Source: Stakelama pacifica | Lineage (GTDB): Bacteria > Pseudomonadota > Alphaproteobacteria > Sphingomonadales > Sphingomonadaceae | NCBI RefSeq assembly: GCF_004361835.1 | Contig: NZ_SNWD01000011.1 | Location: 62,001-126,000 of the forward strand | Reading direction: 5' to 3' | Length of the DNA: 64,000 nucleotides | Shown: piece by piece, positions 1 to 8,174 of the stretch | Position numbering within the stretch: the first letter of the stretch is position 1 | Layout of the letters: every line of letters begins with the position of its first letter | The notes under the pieces: generated by a model | What the model was told of the DNA's origin: nothing | Seen by the model: only the letters and a program-made list of their open reading frames with translations | The model's database searches: none | Made by a program: the position numbers and the translations under genes

Positions 1-31
1 AGATCGTCGGGATAGACTGAAGGCTGCAGTC

Positions 32-1099
32 GTGAATTTCGCGGGTAGCGCCACCGGTTCCTCCGTGAACGGCCTTTCGGCACCCGCTAGGGTGCTGATC
101 GTGGATGATTCGGTCGTTGCCCGTACGATCATCACGCGCATGGTCGAATCGTTCGACGGGTTTAAGGTATCCGCGACGGTATCCAGTGTCGCTGCGGCGC
201 TTGACCATCTCGCCCATGCGATCGTCGATATCATTCTGCTCGATATCGAAATGCCCGGGATTGACGGGTTGACCGCGTTGCCCAGCCTTTTGGAAGCGGG
301 CGCGGGCGCCCGGATTCTCATTGTCTCGACCGCCTGTGAAGAGGGCGGCGCGGCGGCGGTCCGCGCGCTTGCGCTGGGCGCCGCCGATACGCTGGTGAAA
401 CCTGCGGCGGGCAATCTCGCCAATCGCTTTTCGGAAGCATTGCACGAGCGGCTGGTTCGGCTGACCGCACGGCCCGGCCATCCTGCGCCGTCCGGCTCGG
501 TAACGCAGATCGTACCTCGCGCCGATTTTGATGTCGTGGCGATCGGAGCCTCGACGGGCGGCATCCACGCTCTGTCGCAGTTGCTGGGCGCGCTTCCCCC
601 CGAGTTCGAGACGCCTATCCTGATCACCCAGCATTTGCCGACATCGTTCATGTGCTACTTCGCCGCACAGCTGGAAATCATCGCCCGGCGTCCGTGTGAT
701 GTGGCGATCGACCATATACGTATTCGTCCCGGGCGGATCATCATTGCGCCGGGCGACGGGCATCTCCTGTGCGTGAAGGTGCGGGACGGAGGAGCCATCC
801 GGCTCGGCAGGGAACCGGCGGTCAGCGGCTGTTTGCCCTCGGTCGATCCGATGCTCGAATCGGTAACGCGCGTGTATGGCGAACGCGCGCTCGCTATTGT
901 GCTTAGCGGAATGGGCCGTGACGGGATGCACGGCGCGCGCAACCTGTATGAAGTGGGCGGAACGGTGCTGGTTCAGGACCGCGCCAGCTCGGTGGTATGG
1001 GGCATGCCCGGCGCCATCGCCACGAGCGGCAATGCGACCGCCGTCATGACACCGGTATCGATGGCCGCCTTTCTTTCCGCCAGCGTGAGCGGCGCATGA
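32..1099 (+). CDS. cheB: Chemotaxis response regulator / protein-glutamate methylesterase CheB
   Basis: CheB removes methyl groups from chemoreceptor glutamates (and deamidates glutamines) to adapt the chemotaxis signal in the cytoplasm. The 355-residue product has an N-terminal receiver domain (about 18-135) with acidic pocket D25/D26, phospho-acceptor D71 in LLDIEMPG and K123 in VKP. A C-terminal methylesterase domain (about 165-350) carries the triad S174 (GAST), H201 (ITQHLP) and D297 (GMGRDG). This is the full two-domain length. The start is GTG at 32; because the window begins only 31 bases upstream, the upstream partner genes (cheA, cheW) cannot be seen. Its stop overlaps the cheR start in an ATGA arrangement, so the two adaptation enzymes are translationally coupled. 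Confidence 0.96.
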   Translation: MNFAGSATGSSVNGLSAPARVLIVDDSVVARTIITRMVESFDGFKVSATVSSVAAALDHLAHAIVDIILLDIEMPGIDGLTALPSLLEAGAGARILIVSTACEEGGAAAVRALALGAADTLVKPAAGNLANRFSEALHERLVRLTARPGHPAPSGSVTQIVPRADFDVVAIGASTGGIHALSQLLGALPPEFETPILITQHLPTSFMCYFAAQLEIIARRPCDVAIDHIRIRPGRIIIAPGDGHLLCVKVRDGGAIRLGREPAVSGCLPSVDPMLESVTRVYGERALAIVLSGMGRDGMHGARNLYEVGGTVLVQDRASSVVWGMPGAIATSGNATAVMTPVSMAAFLSASVSGA

Positions 1100-1956
1100 C
1101 GGTGCGGCCCGCCTCCCGACCGGACGAGCGACGGCTTTCCGACCAGGGGCTGGCCATCATCGCGGCGCTGGTCGAGGCGCGAACCGGTCAGGAGATTGCG
1201 CCGAACCGTGTCTGGCGCGTCGAAACCGCGCTGAAGCCGCTGCTGCGCGGCAGCGGCGCATCGTCGCTCGACGAATTCGTCAGCCATGTCGTTGCCGCCG
1301 CCGACGGTGTGCTGATCGACGCGGTGGTCGACGCGATACTGAACAACGAAACTTCTTTCTTCCGCGATGCAGGAGTGTTTGATCAGGTTGCCGAGGCAGC
1401 CCGCATCCGTGCGCAGGAGGCGGGCGGACGCATGCGGATCTGGTCGGTGGGCTGCTCTACCGGGCAGGAGCCATATTCGCTCGCCATTCTGCTGGCCGAA
1501 AAGATGGGGATCGATGATCCGGCCTTTCCCGAGATTCTCGCCACCGATGTGTCCGCGCAGGCGCTGAACCGCGCGCGCGCCGCGACGTTCAGCCAGTTCG
1601 AAATTCAGCGCGGCATGCCGGTGCGGCGCATGGTGGAATGGTTCGAGAAACGCGGCGAGCAATGGACGGCACACCCCGACCTGATCCGCAAGGTGCAGTT
1701 TCGCAGGCATAATCTGGCGTCCGATCCGTGCCCGGCGGGAAAATTTGACCTGATCCTGTGCCGGAATCTGCTTTTTTACTTCGCGCCCGAACGAAGGCAT
1801 CGGCTGTTCGACCGGCTTGCCGGTGTGCTGGCGAACGAGGGGCTTCTGGTCCTCGGTGCCGGTGAGACCGTGATCGGGCAGGCGCGGGGCCTCGTGCCCA
1901 GCGAGCGGTTTCGCGGTTTTTACTGCCGTGCCGCGGAAGACGCCGGTCGAACATAG
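1096..1956 (+). CDS. cheR: Chemotaxis protein methyltransferase CheR
   Basis: CheR uses S-adenosylmethionine to methylate receptor glutamates, opposing CheB. From ATG 1096 the protein is 286 residues. The N-terminal helical domain ends in the family signature NNETSFFRD (83-91). The SAM-binding loop is GCSTGQE (119-125), followed by the acidic ATDVS strand (149-153). The CRNLLFYF segment near residue 220 is the conserved CRNvliYF motif. I chose 1096 instead of an in-frame start at 997 because 1096 makes the usual ATGA overlap with cheB and removes a non-conserved extension. No TPR or receptor-tethering extension is present. The identification is secure. Confidence 0.95.
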   Translation: MTVRPASRPDERRLSDQGLAIIAALVEARTGQEIAPNRVWRVETALKPLLRGSGASSLDEFVSHVVAAADGVLIDAVVDAILNNETSFFRDAGVFDQVAEAARIRAQEAGGRMRIWSVGCSTGQEPYSLAILLAEKMGIDDPAFPEILATDVSAQALNRARAATFSQFEIQRGMPVRRMVEWFEKRGEQWTAHPDLIRKVQFRRHNLASDPCPAGKFDLILCRNLLFYFAPERRHRLFDRLAGVLANEGLLVLGAGETVIGQARGLVPSERFRGFYCRAAEDAGRT

Positions 1957-2025
1957 CCACTTCTCTTGCTTTCGCCGCGCGTTCGTATCAATCGGGATTT
2001 GCGGGGGAACGGGCCAGCGAGCGCA

Positions 2026-2715
2026 ATGCAATTTATCGAAACGCCATCACCGAATTTCGACGAGCGGACATTGCCCGTGTCGATGATCGTGCTGCATTAT
2101 ACCGGGATGCGTACGGGGGATGAGGCGATTGCCCGCCTGACCGATCCCGAAGCCAAGGTTTCGGCGCATTATCTGGTCGCCGAAGACGGAACGATCCTGC
2201 GCATGGTCGATGAAGCGAAGCGCGCATGGCACGCGGGCCGGTCGCACTGGCGCGGCATCACGGACATCAACAGTGCCTCGATCGGTATCGAAATCGTCAA
2301 TCCGGGGCATGAATTCGGCTATCGCCCGTTTCCCGACGAACAGGTGGCCTCAGTCATCCGCCTCGTGCATCAGATCAAGGACCGGTACGAGATCACGCGC
2401 GGCAATGTTGTCGGCCATTCGGACATTGCGCCCGCCCGCAAACAGGATCCGGGCGAGTTCTTTCCGTGGGGCAAGCTCGCCCGGCTGCGGCTTGCTCTGC
2501 CGCGTCCGACGAAAAATCTCGCCGATCCGCACTGGACCGATGGCGGCTTCATGCTGGCGCTCGAACGGTTCGGCTATGATGTTACCGATGCCCAGGCCGC
2601 TGTGGTGGCGTTTCAGCGGCGCTTTCGCCCCGAACTGATCGACGGGATCATCGATGCCGAATGCCGCGCGATTTTGCTCGCTTTGCTGCTTCCCAAACCG
2701 CAGGGCGATGATTAG
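2026..2715 (+). CDS. amiD: N-acetylmuramoyl-L-alanine amidase, AmiD type (Amidase_2 plus peptidoglycan-binding domain)
   Basis: This enzyme cleaves the bond between N-acetylmuramic acid and L-alanine of the stem peptide, in muropeptides or wall fragments. The 229-residue product has an Amidase_2 domain (about 15-165) with zinc ligands H24 (LHYTG), H131 (GHSD) and D141 (KQDPG), and E89 in GIEIVNPG. A C-terminal PG_binding_1-like domain (about 180-228) includes GYDVTDAQAAVVAFQRRF. The two-domain layout is that of E. coli AmiD and not of single-domain AmpD, but no lipobox or signal peptide is visible, so the compartment is uncertain. A TTG at 1966 would add 20 residues; I prefer ATG 2026, where similarity should begin. 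It could act upstream of the AmgK/MurU recycling genes at 41-43 kb. Confidence 0.85.
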   Translation: MQFIETPSPNFDERTLPVSMIVLHYTGMRTGDEAIARLTDPEAKVSAHYLVAEDGTILRMVDEAKRAWHAGRSHWRGITDINSASIGIEIVNPGHEFGYRPFPDEQVASVIRLVHQIKDRYEITRGNVVGHSDIAPARKQDPGEFFPWGKLARLRLALPRPTKNLADPHWTDGGFMLALERFGYDVTDAQAAVVAFQRRFRPELIDGIIDAECRAILLALLLPKPQGDD

Positions 2716-2723
2716 GTACGCCC

Positions 2724-3092
2724 ATTGCCAGAGGGCCGGGCGACCGCGTGGGAACTTCCCACGAGGAAAGTCCGGGCTCCACGGAAACGGCGGTGCCGGG
2801 TAACGCCCGGCGGGGGTGACCCCAGGGAAAGTGCCACAGAGAGCAGACGGCCCGGTTTCGACCGGGTCACGGTGAAAGGGTGCGGTAAGAGCGCACCGCG
2901 GGACCGGTAACGGTCGCGGCATGGCAAACCCCACCGGGAGCAAGACCGAATAGGGACGGCATAAGGGCTGCGTTCCGGCCCGTCGTCCGGGTTGGTTGCT
3001 TGAGGCGGCGTGCGAGCGTCGCCCTAGAGGAATGGTCGCCCAGTCCCGCAAGGGATGGACAGAACCCGGCTTACAGGCCCTCTGGCATTTTT
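2724..3092 (+). ncRNA. rnpB: RNase P RNA (class A), catalytic RNA of tRNA 5' maturation
   Basis: The ribozyme that trims 5' leaders from pre-tRNAs. The universally conserved core is present in order: the GAGGAAAGTCCGGGCTCC block near 2763-2780, the GAGCAAGACCGAATAGGGA block near 2938-2956, and AGAACCCGGCTTAC near 3061-3074. The closing P1 helix is formed by GCCAGAGGGC (2727-2736) and GCCCTCTGGC (3077-3086), followed by a run of five T at 3088-3092. These pairings set the ends to within a few bases. The gene starts directly after the amidase stop at 2715. Confidence 0.96.
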
Positions 3093-3153
3093 CACCGGCC
3101 TTTTCGGCCCCCGCTCTGGCCTTTGGCGGGCGTGATCCTTATTTCAGTAAGCT

Positions 3154-3690
3154 ATGGCACGTTCTTCCCGATCCTATGACTGGGGTTTTCCCCGCTGGCG
3201 CCCGTATGGCGACAAGCGCGAGGCGGCGACCGTAAAGCTTTGCGACCGGCATGGTTGTGAAGCGCCGGGCGACCGGCCGGCACCGAAATCCCCCAACAGC
3301 CCCGAACGCTGGTATTTCTGCGAACGCCACGCGGCGGAATATAATCGCAACTGGAATTACTTCGAAGGGCTGAACGAGGAAGAGGCCAAGCAGCGCGAGG
3401 CGAATGAGCGGCGCGAAGCGGCGGGTTATGCCGATTCGGCGCATTATGGCTGGGCCGGCCCCGGTGACGGCACGCGTTCGCGCGACGAGATGCGCGCGCT
3501 TGAAGTGCTGGAGCTTGAATCAGATGCCAATTTTGAGAGCGTCCGTGCATCCTGGCGACGGCTGGCCAAGGCAAACCATCCCGACAAACGCCCGGATGAT
3601 GCGGAGGCAGCCAAGCGCTTCCACGCTATTCAGGCTGCTTATGACGTGCTGAAATCGGCGGAGGAACGCCGCCAGTGGAAGCCCGATTGA
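3154..3690 (+). CDS. J-domain protein with an N-terminal Cys/His cluster
   Basis: A 178-residue protein with a C-terminal J domain (about 113-175) holding the HPD tripeptide at 142-144 (NHPDKRPDD), the motif that stimulates the ATPase of DnaK-type Hsp70. There is no Gly/Phe region or DnaJ zinc domain, so this is a class III J protein with a specialised client or tether. Residues 30-59 contain C30, H33, C35, C56 and H59 (CDRHGC and CERH), which look like a small metal site, followed by a charged helical stretch (about 70-90). The next gene starts inside its last codons. The client is unknown. Confidence 0.8.
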   Translation: MARSSRSYDWGFPRWRPYGDKREAATVKLCDRHGCEAPGDRPAPKSPNSPERWYFCERHAAEYNRNWNYFEGLNEEEAKQREANERREAAGYADSAHYGWAGPGDGTRSRDEMRALEVLELESDANFESVRASWRRLAKANHPDKRPDDAEAAKRFHAIQAAYDVLKSAEERRQWKPD

Positions 3691-3995
3691 AGACCCGCAT
3701 AAACGCCAACTGGGCGAATGCCGCGATGGTGTGCGCCAAATGCCAGAAAAAGCTGAAAGGCGGCTTCGGTCCTGAAGGGAAGCAGACGCTGTCCAAGGCG
3801 CTGCGCAAACATCTCGGCGTCAAAAAGGGGCGGAAAGGGGCCGTCGGCATTGTCGAGACCAAATGCCTTGGCGTGTGTCCGAAAAATGCGGTGACCGTCG
3901 TCAATGCCGCGCGGATGGACCAATGGCTGCTCGTGGCGCCGGGTGCCGATCTGGATGAGGTGGCGCAATCGCTTGGGCTGGCGCCGGGCGGGTAA
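3675..3995 (+). CDS. Small thioredoxin-like [2Fe-2S] ferredoxin family protein
   Basis: A 106-residue protein with four cysteines spaced C20-x2-C23 and C64-x3-C68 (VCAKC and TKCLGVCPK). This matches the thioredoxin-fold 2Fe-2S proteins sometimes annotated '(2Fe-2S) ferredoxin domain'. The TKCLGVCP segment is particularly characteristic. Its electron partner is not evident. GTG 3675 overlaps the J-domain gene by 16 bases and has a GGAGGA at about 3659; ATG 3726 (residue 18) is an alternative start that would still keep all four cysteines. The overlap indicates co-transcription with the J protein, so a shared role in Fe-S protein maturation is possible but is inference. Confidence 0.75.
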   Translation: MEARLKTRINANWANAAMVCAKCQKKLKGGFGPEGKQTLSKALRKHLGVKKGRKGAVGIVETKCLGVCPKNAVTVVNAARMDQWLLVAPGADLDEVAQSLGLAPGG

Positions 3996-4158
3996 TATCC
4001 TGTCATATTACGCGTGATTGACTGAGCCGATCGTCATCGCGAGGCGCGCAGCGACGAAGCGGTCCGGCGATGCGCCCCCGGCTCTGGATTGCCGGCCCCG
4101 GCGGGGCTCGCAATGACGATGGTTGCACAGGTTCAGATTCGATCCGCCGCGATAGGAT
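3996..4158. repeat. Intergenic gap with dispersed repeat A, copy 1 (about 4030-4120)
   Basis: This gap between two convergent genes holds an imperfect palindromic element. Its left end ATCGTCATCGCGAG (4030-4043) is the inverse complement, with one mismatch, of its right end CTCGCAATGACGAT (4107-4120). Between them lie GACGAAGCGGTCC and a G/C-rich GGATTGCCGG...GGGGCT segment. Related copies occur near 11810-11906 (inverted), 19831-19915 and 55313-55403. No coding potential is visible. Confidence 0.8.
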
Positions 4159-6051
4159 TTAGAAATCCATCGCCTTGGCGATTTCGCCCCCGCAATTGAG
4201 ATCACCCGCTTTCTCTTCGCGTTTCCCGAACAGTTTCTTGCCGATCTGACCCAGAATATCGCCGACCGAATCACCGCTTTCGGGCACGGAAATATCAGGC
4301 GACTTTATCGTGCCCTTTACCGGCACCGCGCCGTCGAGCCGTAGCGTCGAATCCTGTTTGGCCACACCGTAAAGCGCGAGATTAAGCTGTTCGGAGGGAA
4401 AGCGAATCGTGCCGCGCGCGCGAGTCACCGCCCGGCTGGTGTCGATCCGTACGTCGCCGGTCTTGGCGGTGCCGTCGGTAAAGGTGAAAGGCGCGATCAG
4501 GCAGCGCAGCTGTGCCTGTTTCTTCTTGCCCGCGAACAGGCCGCCGCCGACATCCTGCCCCAGCAGCAGCGCGGTCTTGTCGGGAAGCGTCCCGTCCAGC
4601 GCCACCAGCGTCAGCCGCCCGTCGGCGGTTCCGATCGCCGCGCGCAGCGTCTTTCCCGTGCCGGTCAGGTCCAGCCTGCCGCGTGTCGGCGCGTCGATCC
4701 CGGCACCGGGAAACAGATCGGATAGCCGGCCGCCCTGCAACTCGAGCCGCAGATGCAGGCGCGGCCCTGCATCCTGCTGCACGATCTTCGCCTGTCCCGA
4801 CAGCGTGCCGTGCGGCATGGCGAAGCGCAGCGGATCGACGCTGAGCGTTTTGTCTTTCAGCGTCAGCGTGCCGTCCAGCCCGCGAAACGGCTCCGATCCA
4901 GGCCATAACAACCGGTCGGCATGAAGGCGGAGCACCCCGTCGGTATCGCCGAGATTGGAAAGATCGATCGCGGTATCGGGCACGACGTGCTCGCCGATAC
5001 GCGCGGTCTTCGCATCCGCCTTTGCCTTGCCCGCATCCGAGGCGAGATCGGCGAAGTCGAACCGCTTCGCGCTAAGCCGTCCGTCGATATGGGTGTGACC
5101 ATTCTGCTTCTCGATCACCGCCTCGCCCGAGAAATCGGAGCGGCCGACCGTCCCGGCCAGCCCCTCGATCCGCCAGGTCGACCCGCGCCGCTGCAGCGTC
5201 GCCGCCATCCTGACCGGCTGCGTGTCGGGAAGCCCCGCTTCGATCAGCGCATCGACATCGCCCAGCCCCGCGCCGCGCGCTTTCACTTCGGCTTCCAGAT
5301 CGTCGCCATCGAGCGGCCTTGCCATGGTCCCGGTCATGTCGAAGCTGACGGTCTTGCCCTCGATATGCAGCGCGAACGGCCAGCGGCCCTTATTCGTCAG
5401 CCGGTCAAAAGGCGCGCCGCTCGCATTGATCCGCACCGGGCTACCACGCACCTCGCCGGTGCCGTTGATACGTAGCCCTTGCTGCGCGCTGCCGCTCAGC
5501 CGGACCTTGAAGCGCCGGTTTTGCAATGCATCGCGATAATCGATTGCCACATCGGCCAGGCTGAACTGGCGCAACGTGCCGAGTGACGGTCCGCCGCCAT
5601 CGCCTCCGCCCTTGTCCTTCGGCCCGCTCCAGTTGGTTCGCTCGTTCCTGGTGCGGATCAGCAGCGCCCGCGCATCCGCGACCTCAATGCGTTCCAGCCG
5701 CTGCCTGCCCAGCAGAACGGGCAGCGCTGCAAAGCCGATGCGTATCCGCCCCACATGCAGCATCGGCGCTGTGTTCTTGACCCATTCGGGCTGAGGAATC
5801 GTGACATTGCGAAGCTCGATAACCGGATGCAGCGAGAAATGATCAACCCGCTCGACCGATCCGATCGTCACCTCGCGGCCCAGCGATTGCGACAGGCGTT
5901 TTTGGATCGTGCCGCCGAGCGCGCCCCATGGGAAAGCAGCCAGCCCGATCACGATCGCTGCAACAAAGGCGATGAGGCCGATCGATATATATTTCCAGTT
6001 ACGCCATGGCGATGTGCCGGTGCGTGTCTCGCTGCGTTCGATGGTCGGCAC
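4159..6051 (-). CDS. AsmA-family envelope protein
   Basis: A 630-residue protein with a basic N-terminus, one transmembrane anchor (about residues 20-45) and a long repetitive beta-rich periplasmic region. This is the layout of AsmA/YhdP-type proteins, which are implicated in lipid transport between the inner and outer membranes. The C-terminal half (about 460-600) has the AsmA signature pattern, including DGRLTLVALDGTLPD, DVGGGLF and the DVRIDTSRA segment. The protein ends in an acidic/lysine tail with CGGEIAKAMDF. It follows sufE on the same strand with about 45 bases between them. Family membership is firm; the exact cargo is not known. Confidence 0.85.
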   Translation of the reverse strand: MPTIERSETRTGTSPWRNWKYISIGLIAFVAAIVIGLAAFPWGALGGTIQKRLSQSLGREVTIGSVERVDHFSLHPVIELRNVTIPQPEWVKNTAPMLHVGRIRIGFAALPVLLGRQRLERIEVADARALLIRTRNERTNWSGPKDKGGGDGGGPSLGTLRQFSLADVAIDYRDALQNRRFKVRLSGSAQQGLRINGTGEVRGSPVRINASGAPFDRLTNKGRWPFALHIEGKTVSFDMTGTMARPLDGDDLEAEVKARGAGLGDVDALIEAGLPDTQPVRMAATLQRRGSTWRIEGLAGTVGRSDFSGEAVIEKQNGHTHIDGRLSAKRFDFADLASDAGKAKADAKTARIGEHVVPDTAIDLSNLGDTDGVLRLHADRLLWPGSEPFRGLDGTLTLKDKTLSVDPLRFAMPHGTLSGQAKIVQQDAGPRLHLRLELQGGRLSDLFPGAGIDAPTRGRLDLTGTGKTLRAAIGTADGRLTLVALDGTLPDKTALLLGQDVGGGLFAGKKKQAQLRCLIAPFTFTDGTAKTGDVRIDTSRAVTRARGTIRFPSEQLNLALYGVAKQDSTLRLDGAVPVKGTIKSPDISVPESGDSVGDILGQIGKKLFGKREEKAGDLNCGGEIAKAMDF

Positions 6052-6097
6052 TCCCGGCTGTCCGGCGATCAGCGCCCGACGCGATGCTTGGTTCCGG

Positions 6098-6505
6098 TCA
6101 ACCGGTATAGCGTGCCGCGGTTTCGCGGATCAGCGCGATCATATTGGGAATGCCCTGGGTGCGGTTCGAACTGAGCTGGTTTTTGAGGTCGAACGGCGCC
6201 AGCGCGCCCTCGATATCCGCCTTTGCCACTTCCTTCGCCGGACGGTCCTGCACGGTTAGCAGGACGAGGGCGATAATCCCCTTGGTGATCGCTGCATTGC
6301 TGTCGGCGAGGAAATGCAGCGTGCCGTCCTCTTTCGCGGTCGGATAGACCCATACCGACGCCGAACAGCCGCGCACCAGCGTTGCATCGGTCTTCAGCGC
6401 ATCGGGCATCGGCTCCAGCTCCCGACCAAGATCGATCAGCAACCGATAGCGGTCATCGGGTTCGAGAAATTCATATTCGTCGCGAAGGTCATCGATGCTT
6501 TGCAT
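6098..6505 (-). CDS. sufE: Cysteine desulfuration protein SufE
   Basis: SufE accepts sulfane sulfur from the cysteine desulfurase SufS and passes it to the SufBCD scaffold for Fe-S cluster assembly. The 135-residue product has the SufE fold signature DDRYRLLIDLGRELEPMP followed by the sulfur-carrying cysteine C47 in VRGCSASVW, and the ending PFDLKNQLSSNRTQGIPNM. I selected ATG 6505 because homologous SufE proteins begin close to this point; GTG 6532 would add nine residues. No other suf genes are in the window, so sufE stands apart from the main cluster, between the psp-associated genes and the AsmA gene. Confidence 0.93.
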   Translation of the reverse strand: MQSIDDLRDEYEFLEPDDRYRLLIDLGRELEPMPDALKTDATLVRGCSASVWVYPTAKEDGTLHFLADSNAAITKGIIALVLLTVQDRPAKEVAKADIEGALAPFDLKNQLSSNRTQGIPNMIALIRETAARYTG

Positions 6506-6614
6506 CGCCGCGATATAGCGCGGCTGCGCCACAATGAAACCGCCGCCGATGCGGGAGTGAGACGCACCGGCGGCGGCAAATCGTCCGTCAGGCCGGACGA
6601 AGCTGAGAATTTCG

Positions 6615-6860
6615 TTACAGATCGACCCCGGCTGCGATCGCTTCCAGCTTGCGGATGCGTTCTTTCAGGTCGGCGATCTCGATCCGCGCGCCGGTGGAGG
6701 CGGGCGGGGCGTCGGCTTCGGGGCCGTGCGCAATCGATAATTCCTGTTGTTTGAGCGCGATCCAGCTCTTCCAGCCGACCAGCGCTGCGGTGATCATCAT
6801 GGCGAGCCCGGTAAGGCCGGTCGCCGCCATGATCAGGTAGATATTGGGATCGTTGGTCAT
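6615..6860 (-). CDS. Small membrane/coiled-coil protein of the psp locus (PspB-like unit 5)
   Basis: An 81-residue protein with one N-terminal transmembrane helix (about 8-32) and a C-terminal amphipathic coiled coil (about 60-78). The latter reads ADLKERIRKLEAI, a shortened version of the motif found in PspB and in the other small genes upstream. The trailing E-I-x-x-L-R block is missing. A strong ribosome-binding site (AAGGGGAC) precedes the ATG. It is the last member of the run of small psp-associated genes and is separated from sufE by about 110 bases. I do not recognise a named family; a membrane-bound Psp accessory role is inferred from context and motif. Confidence 0.75.
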   Translation of the reverse strand: MTNDPNIYLIMAATGLTGLAMMITAALVGWKSWIALKQQELSIAHGPEADAPPASTGARIEIADLKERIRKLEAIAAGVDL

Positions 6861-6883
6861 ATCCTGTCCCCTTGATTTGGCGT

Positions 6884-7138
6884 TCAGCGGTGGCCTTCGT
6901 CGCGCAGGCGCTCGATCTCGCGCTCCAGGCTGACGCTGCTGTGATTGTCCGTGATGACCCGTTCGAGCACCGCGATGCGTTCGCGAAGACTGCGGATTTC
7001 GGCCTGCATATGGCGGGCCTCTTCGCTATCGGCGGCGCGCAGGGGCGCTTCGCTCGCCTGTGTCCGTATCTTTGCCTGAACGATCTTGCCGATGGTCACG
7101 ATGACGATGATGGCGACCACCATTTCAAACGGGTTCAT
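6884..7138 (-). CDS. Small membrane/coiled-coil protein of the psp locus (PspB-like unit 4)
   Basis: An 84-residue protein with an N-terminal membrane helix (about 4-22) and a cytoplasmic coiled coil. The C-terminal half contains SLRERIAVLERVITD followed by REIERLRDEGHR, closely matching the motif of its upstream neighbours. A ribosome-binding GGGAG lies just before ATG 7138. The gap to the upstream gene is 33 bases and to the downstream gene 23 bases, consistent with one operon. PspB proteins have this size and topology (single N-terminal helix, leucine-zipper-like tail), but the sequence is not a canonical PspB. Its function is unknown beyond likely membership of the Psp response. Confidence 0.75.
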   Translation of the reverse strand: MNPFEMVVAIIVIVTIGKIVQAKIRTQASEAPLRAADSEEARHMQAEIRSLRERIAVLERVITDNHSSVSLEREIERLRDEGHR

Positions 7139-7171
7139 GACGGAAACTCCCTGCTTTTCTGTTCTTGTTGC

Positions 7172-7438
7172 TTAGTTCAGCGGCGTGTCGCGCAGCTTTT
7201 CGATCTCGTCGGCGATATCCATGCCGCGATCGGTCACGATCCGCTCCAGCACCCGAACCCGCTGTTCCAGCCGCTCGGTCTGCGCTGCATATTGGGCGGA
7301 CTTTTCGGCGATCATTCGCGATTCAAGCTCCATCGCCTTTTGCTTATGTTCCAGCCAGGGCTGGATGATCAGTTTGGCGATCAGGGCGACGAGCGGGATC
7401 GAAATTCCGAACAAGGGCACGAGGATCGGGCTAATCAT
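7172..7438 (-). CDS. Small membrane/coiled-coil protein of the psp locus (PspB-like unit 3)
   Basis: An 88-residue protein. Residues about 5-28 form a hydrophobic helix that ends at a W-L-E-H-K basic/acidic boundary; the rest is a heptad-patterned helix. The C-terminal motif ERLEQRVRVLERIVTD followed by DEIEKLRD is nearly identical to that of the 7450-7767 product. AAGGAG lies 8 bases before the ATG. Only 11 bases separate it from the upstream gene. It is probably a tandem duplicate of PspB or of its neighbour. It may form mixed coiled coils with PspB/PspC, which is inference. Confidence 0.77.
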   Translation of the reverse strand: MISPILVPLFGISIPLVALIAKLIIQPWLEHKQKAMELESRMIAEKSAQYAAQTERLEQRVRVLERIVTDRGMDIADEIEKLRDTPLN

Positions 7439-7449
7439 GATCGGTCTCC

Positions 7450-7767
7450 TTAATGGGCGGCGTCGCGCAGCGCGTCGATTTCGCGCGAGGTGCGGTCGGC
7501 AGGGTCAGTGACGATCCGTTCGACGACGCGAAGACGCTCTTCCAGTCGGGCGATCTGGCCGTTCAGCCGGTCATTTTCGCTCGACAGCAATTCGATCTTG
7601 CGGGTCACGGCCAGTTCGTCGGCGTGATGGTTTTGCCCGGCACCGCGCCGCGCCGCGCGTTTGCTGTCGGGATGATAATTATATTTGGCGCGGATGATCT
7701 GGCGTACGATGCCGGCGATCATCGCCATGCCGATAATCATCAGAACGAAAGTTTGTCCGGGGGGCAT
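7450..7767 (-). CDS. Small membrane/coiled-coil protein of the psp locus (PspB-like unit 2)
   Basis: A 105-residue protein with an N-terminal transmembrane helix (about 6-26), a basic linker (KRAARRGAGQNHH, about 36-48) and a long coiled coil (about 52-90). The C-terminal ARLEERLRVVERIVTD then REIDALRD is the clearest copy of the motif shared with PspB (RRLEERLQTIERIVAAD). The basic linker could contact the membrane surface. A ribosome-binding AAGGAT precedes the ATG. It lies 24 bases after pspC. I treat it as a PspB paralogue; no database family can be asserted from reading alone. Confidence 0.78.
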   Translation of the reverse strand: MPPGQTFVLMIIGMAMIAGIVRQIIRAKYNYHPDSKRAARRGAGQNHHADELAVTRKIELLSSENDRLNGQIARLEERLRVVERIVTDPADRTSREIDALRDAAH

Positions 7768-7791
7768 GATTCGATCCTTCGAATGGCGATG

Positions 7792-8172
7792 TCAGCGCAG
7801 GCTGTCGATCTCATCGGCAAGGCGCGTGTTGCGGCTGGTGTAGAACATCTCCATGTCGGCAAGCCGGCGGTCGATGTCGCGGAATTTGGAGCGGACCTCG
7901 GCGGTCGATCGCGTCGGATTGGTGCGCACGCCCTGCCAGAATTTGGCGTCCTCGGCGCTCTCATACAGGCCGACGGGCTTTTTCTCACCCACCCAGGCGA
8001 CGACGAAATAGGCGATCAGCGTCCAGGGAAAGCCCCCGGCCAGCGTCAGGATCACCGCAGCGACGCGGACCCAGATGACTTCGACCCCGGTATAATCGGC
8101 GATGCCTGCGCATACGCCCGACCATTGGCCATTTTGTTTGTCGAGATAGAATTTGGTGCGGCTTGCGGACAT
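7792..8172 (-). CDS. pspC: Phage shock protein C, PspC
   Basis: PspC is an inner-membrane sensor that, with PspB, draws PspA away from PspF when the membrane is stressed. The 126-residue protein has a PspC domain at residues about 5-66 with the conserved GVCAGIADYTGVEVIWVR segment and the amphipathic/membrane helices up to VVAWVGEKKP. The C-terminal tail (about 95-126) holds DIDRRLADMEMFYTS...DEIDSLR, a relaxed version of the motif in PspB and the four downstream small proteins. The start has GGAGGAA upstream and lies 2 bases from the pspB stop. Confidence 0.92.
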   Translation of the reverse strand: MSASRTKFYLDKQNGQWSGVCAGIADYTGVEVIWVRVAAVILTLAGGFPWTLIAYFVVAWVGEKKPVGLYESAEDAKFWQGVRTNPTRSTAEVRSKFRDIDRRLADMEMFYTSRNTRLADEIDSLR

Positions 8173-8174
8173 GA

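Noticed and set aside
4030..4120. CRISPR repeat or attachment site
   Set aside because: The copies of this element are far apart, imperfect and in gene gaps; there is no repeat-spacer spacing, no cas gene and no integrase.
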